The position numbers and the translations under genes are program-made. A DNA stretch of 64,000 nucleotides, from the NCBI GenBank assembly GCA_037349105.1, contig JAYJMM010000114.1:5199501-5263500 (forward strand). The letters run 5' to 3'. Source of the stretch: Limnomonas spitsbergensis (lineage: Eukaryota; Chlorophyta; Chlorophyceae; Chlamydomonadales). The notes below the pieces were generated by a model. It was not told the DNA's origin. It made no database searches and worked only from the letters and a program-made list of their open reading frames with translations. Shown here piece by piece: positions 1 to 12,200 of this stretch. Positions within the stretch are counted from its first letter, which is position 1; each line of letters begins with the position of its first letter.

Positions 1-253
1 CTAGGAATACTAGATCTAGGAATACTAGATGTGCCTAGGATCTAGGGGGAGGCAACGCGAGAAATCAAGGAATCCAGTTTTACAACAATGAAAAATGCGG
101 CCACCCAAATAAATTAGTTTTCTTGGATCTAGGAATATTAGATTCGAGTAGGATCTAGGAACATGAATCATTTTAAAACGCACCAGGCACAGTTTGGGGT
201 TTGGGCACCGGTATGGGTTTAGGCTTGAGGGTTCAGGGTTAAGTATGCATCAG

Positions 254-285
254 CTGTGAACAAGACCACCTACGCAGCCATTCAG
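254..285 (+). CDS. ASCC3: ASCC3 exon (first in window, micro-exon)
   Basis: A 32-nt exon after CATCAG and before GTCCAG, encoding [10 protein letters not shown]. It aligns with the MNKPAF.AI stretch just before HSPxKPVL in animal ASCC3 and joins the next exon in phase 0. A second, decayed copy at about 428-466 ends in TAG and cannot serve. The weak donor lowers certainty. Confidence 0.55.
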
Positions 286-3200
286 GTCCAGGGCTCGCTA
301 TACAGACTAAAAGCATGATTCGCTTAAATTGCACCCGCCATAGTTCAGGGTTTGTGTCTAGGTTGTAGCGTTTATAATGCACTCGCCATAGTTCAGGGTT
401 CGTGTCTAGGTCCAGGGTTTTAGTACGCACCAGCCACGAGCAAGCCCTCATCTGCAGCCATGTAGGTGCTAACCCCGCCCCTCCGTGCCGACTTCAACAA
501 ATATTGTTTATGTTAATTGCTTTTTACATCCCCGTCGTGAACAGGCCCGTTATTTGTTCTAGACCGTTCATGACATTTAACCAATCGGTCGTGGATGGAT
601 GGATTTCTGCCTGCAGGTGCACAGCCCTGAAAAGCCTGTGCTGGTGTTCGTGTCGAGTCGAAGGCAGACCCGGCTCACTGCCCTGGACCTCATCACCTAT
701 GCAGGTATGGATTGATGATTCAGGGTTTGGGGTTCCAATGAGGCCCACGACAGGGTTAGGGTTAAGGGTTTGGGACTCCCATATGGCTCATGACAGGGTT
801 AGGGGGTAGGTTTCATGGTTTAGGTTATGAGGTTCCCATGAGGCTCACGAGAGGGTTAGATTAGGGTGTGGGGTTCCCATATGGCTCATGGCAGGGTTAA
901 GAAGCTGATAACCTGTCCAGTAAGGCTTAGCTGGCTCCCCTCTTTGTCCCCTCTGGCCACCCTTAACCTCTGCCCGACAAAACCCTAAAGCCTTAACCCT
1001 AAACCCTAAACCTACACTGAGTCCTGTTTGCCTGACCGAGTGCAGTCGCCGAGGAGCGTCCGCGGCAGTTTGTCCACATGGCTGAGGAGGAGCTGGATTA
1101 CCTGCTGGCCGGGATCAAGGATTCAAACCTCCGCCATACCCTGCAGGTAGGGGTCGGGTAAGGGCTTAGTTTATCAGGGCATGCCCTGTTTGTGGGATTA
1201 GGGTGTAGGGTGAGGGTGCATCCCATACAGGTGTGATGGGGGGGGATAGAGTTGAGGTGGTTAAACCCTGAGCCCTAAATCCAAACCTGAACCCTAACAC
1301 CTTAAGGGGTGATAGAGCTCAGGTGCACACCCTGTTGGCATGCGATTTCAGTGTTTGTAAGCTTTCAGGCTGTGTATAGGGTTACAAAGGCACACCATCG
1401 TGAAGGGTTTCAATGGTTGCGGTTGAAGGGGCAGACAGGCGCTCACTGCAGGCGGGAGTGGAAGGGAAGTGTTTAGGGTTCAGGGCGCACCCTGCAGGTG
1501 GTGTGGAGGGGTGGGGTTTAGGGTTTAATCACACACATTGCAGGCAGGCAGGTTGTTTGCATGTTTATTTAGGGTTTTGAGGTAGTTTTGAGTTGAGGAG
1601 TAAACAGATGCATACAGCAGGTCTCCGCTGATCTGCTCCTCTCCTTCTGCCACCTCCTCATTCTTAGCTCGGAACCTCCTCCTCCCCCCTCCTCGCAACA
1701 CACAGTTCGGCATCAGCGTGCGCTATATCTTTTGTCTGTTTGTCTTATCTCCTGCTCACCGTCCTCAACATTTTTTTTTAGAGTTGTGCTCTTGCCCCCC
1801 ACCCCGCACCCCTTTCCGGCCCCCAAACACACACACCTTCTCCCCCTCTTTCTCACTCTTGCTGTCACATATCAATCCCTCCCCTCTCCTCCTTCTCGCA
1901 CACAGTTTGGTATTGGCCTGCACCATGCCGGCCTCAACGACAAGGACAGATCTCTGGTCGAGCGGTTGTATCTGGAGCGCAAGATCCAGGTAAAGGGTCC
2001 AGGGGGGCATTGGATTTAGGTATAAGGTCTAGGGGGGCAGTGGGTCCAGATATAGGGCTAAAGAGGGCATGGGATCAAGGTATAGGGTTTAGGGGGGCAT
2101 TCGATCCAGGTTAAGGGTTTGGGGGCTCATTGGATCCAGATATAGGGCTCAGGATGGTCCTGGATCAAGGTATAGGGTTTACGGGGGTATTGGATCCAGG
2201 TTAAGGGGTTCAGGTGAAATGGGATCCAGGTAAAGGTTTTGGGGGATAGAAGATCAAGATACAAACCAGAGTTTCAACCCTAACCCTTGATACCTTTCAC
2301 TCAAAACTACTTAATTCCTCAATACTGGTGGCCAGCTCCACTGCACCTAAATTCTGTGGCTGGCTTTCAGGGTTTTAGCCTGAACCCTGAAAATTCTCAC
2401 ATCCCCACGCAAACCCTGGACCCTACACCTGGAACGCCCTGGACCAGACGGCCACTTCCTCACTGGTATTGTGTGTGAAGTGTGAACACGCCGGCACCCT
2501 GGACTGAAAAAAACTCAACCTCTCAACCTCTCAATTCCTAAATCTGCCCAGGTCCTGGTGGCAACTTCTACGCTGGCTTGGGGAGTCAACACGCCGGCCC
2601 ACCTCGTGATCATCAAGGGGACCGAGTTTTACGATGCGCCCACCAAGGGCTATGTGGACTTCCCAATCACGGACGTGTTGCAAATGATGGGACGGGCGGG
2701 CAGGCCGCAGTTCGACAGACACGGTGAGGGGGGTTCAAACATACACCCTAGTTTGGTGGACCTCCCGATCACGGACATGTTGCAGATGCTGGGACAGGCA
2801 GGCAGGTCTCAGTTCGACAGAAACGGTGAGCGGATTTCAAACATACACCCTAGTTTGGTGGACCGCCCGATCACGGACATGTTGCAAATGATGGGACGGG
2901 TGGGCAGGCCGCAGTTCGACAGACACGGTGAGGGGGGTTCAAACATACACCCTAGTTTGGTGGACCGCCCGATCAAGGACATGTTGCAGATGATGGGACG
3001 GGCGGGCAGGACCCAATTCGACAGGCATGGTGAGTAAGGCCCAAGGAATACCCGCGACTGCCTTGTGTGACTCCCCATTCCGAGTTCCCTTAATCTCTTC
3101 TCAAGCTCAGGGTTTAGGGTCGGGTCTAACCCTAAAACCCTCAGCCCTAAGACCCTAAGACCCTACACCCATTCCGAGTCCCCCCCATCTCCTCTTGAAC

Positions 3201-6200
3201 TGCAACCTACGACCGGAGCATGTACATCCCCTTTCCCCCGCTCTCCTACCATTTTCCTCAGTTGTGGCGGTCATCATGGTGCATGAACCTTAGAAGCAGT
3301 CACACTCACTCCCCGCCCCCTTGTTCTTGTCCCAAGACGTTGCAGGGGGCAACTGACAATTGAAGACCCACACTTACCCCCCCGCTCTCTTACCATTTAC
3401 CTCGGGTGTGGTGGTGATCATGGTGCATGAGCCTAAGAAGCAGTCACACTCCCCCTCGCCCCCTCGTTCTTGTCCAAAAACTGTGCGGGGGGCAATTAAA
3501 GAACTGGAGACCCAAACTTACCCCCCTGCTCTGTCACAATTTTTCTCAGGTGTGGCGGTCATCATGGTGCATGAACCCAAGAAGCAGTTCTACAAGAGGT
3601 TCCTGTACGAGCCGTTCCCCGTGGAGAGCTCGCTCCCAGGGCAGGTACGGGGGGCCGGGGCACAGCATGGGACGTTTAGAGGGGGGGGAATTAGGGGATG
3701 CAGGCGGGTAGGAGGGCAGTGTAGGGGTGAAGGGCGCAGTCGTAGGAGTGGGGTGTAGGTTTTGGGATGTGGGGTTTGGGATGTGGGGTCAGGGTTTGGG
3801 GTTAGCAGGACACAGGGTACGCCTGAGGGATGGCACTGAAACAAGTATTTCCAGGCGGCAGATATTCAGAACCCTGAACTCTGAACCACACTTTTCATGT
3901 GCTGTAGATGCTCAAAACCCTGAAACCTGAACCACACTTTTCACGTGTTGTAGATGTTCAGAACCCTTAACCCGTAAGGACACTTTACAGCTGCAGATGT
4001 CCAGAACCCCTTCCTCCACGCCTCCCCCCACCCCCCTCCATGACACAACGTCTATGGGACCCTGACCAAGCTCTCCTCACCTGCGCACCCATCAGCAGAC
4101 AAACCTTTAACCCTAAATCTTCAACTGCAAAACATCTCACTGCCCCACAAGCTGATGAGGGCCCTGAACCCTGAGCTCTGGACCCTCATATGCATCCAAC
4201 AGCTGGCCAACCCCAACCCGTTTACCGTACAACCTCACTTGCCGACACCAGCTGGCAAGAGCTTTACACCCTTAGCCCTCACCCACACCCCTCAGCTGGC
4301 GAGAGCCCTTGACCCTTGACCCTCACCTGCACCCCTCAGCTGGCAAGGGCCCTAAACCCTAAACCCTCACCTGCATCCCTCAGCTGGCGAGAGCCCTTAA
4401 CCCTAATCACTCACCTGCACCCCTCAGCTGGCAAGGGCCCCAAACCCTCAGCCCTCACCTGCACCCCTCAGCTGGCAAGGGCCCTAAACCCTAATCACTC
4501 ATCCGCACCCCTCACCTGGCGAGAGCCCTCAACCCTCACCTGCACCGCTCAGCTGTTGAGAGCCCTAAACCCTCAGCCCTCACCTGCACCCCTCAGCTGG
4601 CAAGGGCCCTAAACCCTAATCACTCATCCGCACCCCTCAGCTGGCGAGAGCCCTCAACCCTCACCTGCACCGCTCAGCTGTTGAGAGCCCTAAACCCTCA
4701 GCCCTCACCTGCACCCCTCAGCTGGCAAGGGCCCTAAACCCTAATCACTTATCCGCACCCCTCAGCTGGCGAGAGCCCTCAACCCTCACCTGCACCGCTC
4801 AGCTGTTGAGAGCTATAAACCCTCAACCCTCACCTGCACCCCTCAGCTGGCAAGGGCCCTAAACCCTAATCACTCACCTGCACCCCTCAGCTGACAAGGG
4901 CCCTAAACCCTAATCACTCACCTGCACCCCTCAGCTGGCAAGGGCCCTAAACCCTAATCACTCACCTGCACCCCTCAGCTGGCAAGGGCCCTAAACCCTA
5001 ATCACTCACCTGCACCCCTCAGCTGGCAAGGGCCCTAAACCCTAATCACTCATCCACACCCCTCAGCTGGCAAGGGCCCTAAACCCTAATCACTCACCTG
5101 CACCCCTCAGCTGGCAAGGGCCCTAAACCCTAATCACTCACCTGCACCCCTCAGCTGGCAAGGGCCCTAAACCCTAATCACTCACCTTCACCCCTCAGCT
5201 GGCAAGGGCCCTAAACCCTAATCACTCACCTGCACCTCTCAGCTGGCAAGGGCCCTAAACCCTAATCACTCACCTGCACCCCTCAGCTGGCAAGGGCCCT
5301 AAACCCTAATCACTCACCTGCACCCCTCAGCTGGCAAGGGCTCTAAACCCTAATCACTCACCTGCACCCCTCAGCTGGCAAGGGCCCTAAACCCTAATCA
5401 CTCACCTGCACCCCTCAGCTGGCAAGGGCCCTAAACCCTCATTACTCACCTGCACCCCGCAGCTGGCGAACCACTTCAACGCGGAGGTCCTCTCCGGGAC
5501 GATCACATCGCGCCAGGATGCCATTGACTACCTCACCTGGACCTTCTTCTTCAGACGCCTGCTCCAGAACCCGTCGTACTACAACCTGGAAGGTGAGAGG
5601 GGAGGGGGGCTGTGTACAATTGTACTACAGCCTGGAGGGTGGGGAGTAGGAGAATCAAGGATAGAACTACAACTTGGAAGGTGAGGGGGGTGTACTACAG
5701 CCTGGAGGTTGTGGTGTAGGAGAATCAGGGATAGTACTACAACCTGGAAGGTGAGGGGGGGAGGGGTACTACAGCCTGGAGGTTGTGGTGTAGGAGAATC
5801 AGGGAGGAATCTACAGCTTCTTGCGCTGCCTATTTCTCATCAAAACCTCGCAATACCCTCCCTGTCATTTTGAACCTTAAAACTGAAATAAAATCTCGCC
5901 ACACGCAGACACGAGTCCCTCAACAGCTTCATGCGCTGCCCGTTTCTCATTTCTAGCAACACACTTCCCTCCCGATCCCCTCATCCTCTCCACTCGCATC
6001 CAGCCGCCAGCACCTGATGAAACAGGGCACGCGTCCGGATTCACTCAACAGCCACCTGAACTGAAGCCGTTGTGTATGTCCAACGTCACAATCTCCTTCC
6101 CGTTGTAATATTGTAATGATATGGTATGCAATGTGTACTGATGTGTAATGGAATGTAAATATATTTCAAATCTGTGTGTGCGGCGGAGACACGAGCACCG

Positions 6201-9200
6201 AGTCCCTCAATAGCCCCGCCAGAGCTGGTCCCTTTTCTCCCTAATCATAACATTCAATACCCCCCTCACCACACGCGGACATGAGCGCCGAGTCCCTCGA
6301 CACCTACATGCGCTGCCCATTTCTCATTCTCAGCATCACAATTCCTTTTTAAACCACAACCCCCAAAACCCTAGACCCTAACCCCCGAAAAATCCGCGCA
6401 CAGACACGAGCGCCGAGTCCCTCAACAGCTACCTCAGCGACCTGGTGGGTGACACGCTGCTAGCGCTGGAAGAGGCCGGCTGCGTGGTGCTAGGCGGCGA
6501 CGGCGCCGACGAGGACAGCGTGTCCTCCACGACAGTAGGCCGCATCGCCTCCTTCTACTACCTAGACCACACCACCATGGCACAGTTCACCAAGGGTCTG
6601 GACGCCGACATGGATGTTGCAGAGGTCCTGCAGGTGTGCACTGTTTCCTATCAGCTACCTGTCAGCTACACTCAGCTTGCTGGCCTGAGGCCCCATTTGT
6701 GGCCACAGCCTTGGTGCTCTGGCCACCAGTCGTATGCCGGTCCAGGTTTGGGCCTGATCGGGGCTCTGGCGGCCGCGGGGCGGCCCGTGTGCCGGAAAAC
6801 GAAGCACTGCATGTGAGGCAAACACTCCACTCCGCACCCTGAACGCAAACTCGAAATCCCTGACTCGGTAACCCATACTATACCTATTCACATAAACTAC
6901 CAAACGGTACATCTGGTACAGACCCTAAAGAACTATTTACTTTCAACTTGTAAACATGACTGCAAACCCCAATTGCAATCCCTAACTCATACCCTTAACC
7001 CTAATCCCAAAATCCAGAACCCTAAACCCTAATATCGAAATCACAAAAGGCAATTCTTAGTGTGCACCAGGTGTGACCCTGAATGCCAAACAACTACCAC
7101 CCGCGTCCTGCCTCCTTCTGCATACCTGGGTGGGCAAATCCTCATTTCTCGACAGCCTGGCTGCTGATCGTGGGCCCCGCGATGGTGGGGTTTGGGAAAG
7201 GGGCCTGTCACTTAGGGGGTCGGACGAGTCCCCCGACAACTGCAGTCGAACCTTGGGATGGGGTCTTTCCGCATGAAAAGTTTCACTGGCGTCCAGGACT
7301 TGAGCTTTTTAATACAGTAGTTCGCTTTTTTTTCTGTCGAACTTTTTACTCGGAAAGGCTCCGTCCCGGCCGACTCGGGTCGCGACATACCCTGTTTGGG
7401 TGGACTCGTCCGACCCCCTAAGTGGCAGGCCCCTAGTTTGGGGTTCCAAGATCAGACTCAAAGTTTGGAGGCTCGTTATATTACCCTCCAGGGCAGCATC
7501 AAAAGAAAGAATCACTTCTGAGAGAAGGCAATGCATATTGGCAGGTATGCTGTTAACCCTGAAACTCTGCAACCCGTAACCCTGAAACCAAAACTCTGAA
7601 ACCCTAAACCCTAAACCCTGCAGGTGCTTTGCTCTGCTGCCGAGTATAACGAGCTGCCCGTGCGACACAATGAGGACAAGATCAACCTGACCATGGCGGC
7701 CACGGCCCGGGTGCCCGTGGACGTGCGGACAGCGGACGATCCGCACACCAAGGCCAACTTATTGTTGCAGGTGGGTGGGCTTGAATGGTGGTTTGTGTTG
7801 CAGGTGAATGGAGGTTGCTGTTGCAGAGGAGTCGGGGTTATTGTGACATGTTGCTTCTGCATGTGAGTGGAGGTTCATGTGCCATGGGAGTGGATGCAAG
7901 GACGGCATTGAACTGTTGCATCATCAGCTTGGTCTTCTTTATTTAAAAAAACAACAACAACATGTGGATGGAAGTGAATGTAAGTTGATGGTGCATGTGA
8001 GTGGAGGCCTGGAGGGTCAGGTAACTGTTGCACGTGTGTGACAATCACTGTTGCATGTGATTTGAGGTTATTGTGGCAGGTAACTGCTGCATACAAATGG
8101 AGGGGTTTGTGATGCAGGTAACTTCCTCTTGTGCCAGGAGAAGCTGACTGAACCCTACCCCCCTCTTGCAGGCTGTACATCTTAGGAGAAGCTGGCTAAA
8201 CCCTACCCCCCCCCCATGCAGGCCCACATGTCCCAGGGGAAGCTGACTAAACCCTAACCCCCCTCCTCCCCCTTGCAGGCCCATATGTCCCAGGGGAAGC
8301 TGACTAAACCCTAACCCCCCTCCTCCCCCTTGCAGGCCCATATGTCCCAGGGGAAGCTGACTAAACCCTAACCCCCCTCCTCCCCCTTGCAGGCCCATAT
8401 GTCCCAGGGGAAGCTGACTAAACCCTAACCCACCCCCCCTTGCAGGCCCATATGTCCCAGGAGAAGCTTCCCATCACAGATTACATCACGGACACCAAGA
8501 CTGTACTGGACAACAGCCTGCGTGTACTGCAGGTGTGGGGGTGTGAGAGGGGGGGCTTTACACTTCACACACTCGAGTGTGAACACATGACGGGAGGAAA
8601 CACGATATGTGTTGAGTGTTAATACATTTTATGAAATTCCTCTTTTATGAAGGCTTGTGTGAGGGCTGATGTGGCTTGGGGCCAGATGCTCTGTCTTACG
8701 ATCAAAATTCGTTTTTTTTGTTGTTTGGATTTGTGAGCGAGTCTCCAGCCCCAGACTTGGGTTTAGGGTTTATGGCTTCAACCCCTGGCCTGGGTTGAGG
8801 GTTTAGGGCTTCAGCTCCTGGTTTGGGTTGAGGGTTTAGGGCTTCAGCCCCTGGCTTGGGTTGAGGGTTTAGGGCTTCAGCCCCTGGCTGTGGTTAGGGT
8901 TTAGGGCTTTATCCCCTGGCTTGGGTTGAGGGTTTAGGGCTTCAGCTTCTGGCTTGGGTTGAGGGTTTAGGGCTTCAGCCCCTGGCTTGGGCTGAGGGTT
9001 TAGGGCTTCATCCCCTGGCTTGGGTTGAGGGTTTAGGGCTTCAGCCCCTGGCTTGGGTTTAAGGTTACTGGATTCAGCTCCTGGCTTGGGTTGAGGGTTT
9101 AGGGCTTCAGCTCCTGGCTTGGGTTTAGGGTTTAGGGCTTCAGCTCCTGGCTTGGGTTGAGGGTTTAGGGCTTCTGCTCCTGGCTTGGTTTGAGGGTTTA

Positions 9201-12200
9201 GGGTTTCAGCTCCTGGCTTAGGTTGAGGGTTTAGGGCTTCAGCCCCTGGCTTGGGTTGAGGGTTTAGGGCTTCAGCCCCTGGCTTGGGTTGAGGGTTTAG
9301 GGCCTCATCCCCTGGCTTGGGTTGAGGGTTTACGGCTTCAGCTCTTGGCTTGGGTTGAGGGTTTAGGGCTTCAGCCCCTGGCTTGGGTTGAGGGATTAGG
9401 GCTTCAGCCCCTGGCTTGGGTTGAGGGATTAGGGCTTCAGCTCCTGGCTTGGGTTGAGGGATTAGGGCTTCAGCCCCTGGCTTGGGTTGAGGGATTAGGG
9501 CTTCAGCCCCTGGCTTGGGTTGAGGGATTAGGGCTTCAGCCCCTGGCTTGGGTTGAGGGATTAGGGCTTCAGCCCCTGGCTTGGGTTGAGGGTTTAGGGC
9601 TTCAGCTCCTGGCTTGGTTTTTCTGAACAGTGAAAGGTGTGGGGTTAAGGTTTACAGTTTAAGGGCTTTGGGTTGAAGGGTTGTTGGGTTTAGAATTTAT
9701 GGCATATGATTGAGGGTTTAAGTGGTTTAGGGTTGCAGTATGTAGGGTTAAGGTTGAAGGGTTCGGAGTTGTTCGGTCGAGTTATTCAGCTTCTCATTAT
9801 GCATTTGAAACGCCTGACCCATTGTGCCTGTCTTGCAGTTATTGAGATGTAGCTTGGTGTGCGTGTCCTCATCTCCTGCGATGCTTGTTTGCCTGAGCAG
9901 TCACATGAGCGGTATGCATTGCTTGTGGGGGAGTTGTCGGGGTGGACTTACACCGGAGCGGCCATCACCCACTGTCTCAACGCCCTGAACCCTCCGTCGA
10001 GATCCTAACAGGGTTGACCCCAAATGGTTTAAAATTACGGTGTAGGGTTTATGCAGGCCAAACCCTGAACCCGGAACCTCACTGAGCAGGGTAGCGCCTT
10101 ACCTCGGACCCACAGGCTCTGTGCAACCGCACTGTCAGCCCTGGCCCGTTCCATGTCAGGCCTATACGTGGCAAAACACCCCTGGGCGCTCTTTGACTGA
10201 GTATAGGGTTCAAGGATTAGGGCTTGGAATTGAGGGTTCAGGGTTGAAAGCGAAGGGTTGAGATTGCCGCCCCACTCTCAGCCCTCGTTGTTTTTCCACT
10301 CCCCCACTCCCCCACCTCACACACTCTCCACTCCCCCACCCCCCCCACTCTCCACTCCCCCACTCCCCCAGATCTCCCACTCCCCACGCCTCAACCCCCC
10401 ACGCCTCACTCCCCATTACCCCCCCCCCACCCCACCCCCCACTCCCTACTCCCCACTCCCCCACTCCCCCGCTCCCTTCCTCGCAGGCGATCGTGGACGT
10501 CACCGCTGATGCAGGCTGGCTAGGGACTGCGCTCAACACCATCCGGCTCATCCAATGCATCATGCAGGTGCGGGGGGGTGGAACCCCAAGCCTAAACCCT
10601 AAACCCTAGACCCTAAACCCTAGGTACTGCGCTCAACACCATCCGGCTCATCCAATGCATCATGCAGGTGCGGGGGGGTGGAACCCCAAGCCTAAACCCT
10701 AAACCCTAAACCCTAAGCCCTAGGTACTGCGCTCAACACCATCCGGCTCATCCAATGCATCATGCAGGTGCGGGGGGGTGGAACCCCAAGCCTAAACCCT
10801 AAACCCAAAACCCTAAACCCTAGGTACTGCTCTCAACACCATCCGGCTCATCCAATGCATCATGCAGATGCAGGGGGATTGAAACCCTAAACCCAAAACC
10901 CTAAACCCTAGGTACTGCGCACAAAACCATCCGGCTCATCCAATGCATCATGCAGATGCAGGGGGATTGAAACCCTAAACCCAAAACCCTAGGTACTGCG
11001 CTCAACACCATCCGGCTCATCCAATGCATCATGCAGGTACGGGGGGATGGAACGAGCCGGTGCATGACGGCGTCCTGCCAGTGTGGGGCTGCAATGGCCA
11101 ATGCGTGGCTGTGGCCTGCCAGTGTGTGTATGCTGGTTGCTAGCGCAGTGCCCAGCCCTAAACCCCAAACCCTAAACTAGGCAACAGTCCAAGGAGTGTT
11201 CCAACGTGTGGTTGTGGTTGCGACGTTTATTTGCGACCTGTCAGTGTTGCGACGTTTGGTTGCCTTGTGTGTATCAATGCCATCTGGCTCATCCGGAGCA
11301 ACGGACAGGTGTGTGATTGCGCCGTGTCGGTGAGTGGTGTTGGTTGCAACGTCCGGTTGCAACATTTGGTTGCAATGTTCGGTTGCAAAATTCGGTTGCA
11401 ACGTTTGGCTGCATTGTGTGCATCAACACCATCCGGTGCAAGGTGCAGGTGCGTGGTTGCGTTCTGCCAGACTGTGCTTGCCTCGTGCATGCTGTCAGAG
11501 TGTGTGTGTGTGAGTGGACAGGCCCTGAAGTCCGGTCAATCACTTCTGCATCCTATGCATGCACGTACTCAAATCAGCTCATGAAATCCATTTCAAAACC
11601 CAAAACCCTAAAACCGTAATCTGTATATCTTACAATAAGATCAGCAATGAACCCACCAGGGGTTGTGGATGGATCATGACAGTCTGCTGATCCGCCCTCC
11701 CTTGCGCTCTCATTCAAATCGGAATTTTCAAACTCTATTACCAGGGTGTGTGGAGGGACATTCTGCTGATCTTCTCTTCCCCCCTTCAGCGTGTATTTGT
11801 TGTGGTACCCCCTTCGCAATGCCACTAGAGCATCTGGCATCATTAAATCACTTGTAGTCATGCATTCATATATTCTTAACCTGTGTGTGTGGATGGACGA
11901 AAGCAGTCTGCTGATCCGCCCTCCCATGGCGCTTGCATTCAAATTCGAATCTTGAATTTCCTTGACCAGGGCGTTTGGATGGATGATAGCAGTCTGCTGA
12001 TCCTGCCTCACGCTGACGAGGATCTCCTGGTTGCTCTGGGAGACAAGGGCTGCGCGGGCCTGCCGCAGCTCACCAGCGGGCTGCAGGCCGAGGGGCCAAA
12101 GCGCCGGGCGGAGCTGATCAGGACGGTGGAGGGTGTACTAGGGGCGGCCAAGGCCAAGGACCTGATGCAGGTGGTGACGAGGGGAGGGATGGGGAGGGAA

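Noticed and set aside
1..1500. True telomere or chromosome end at the left edge
   Set aside because: TTTAGGG-like words are short, interspersed and present throughout the window, and coding exons begin at once.
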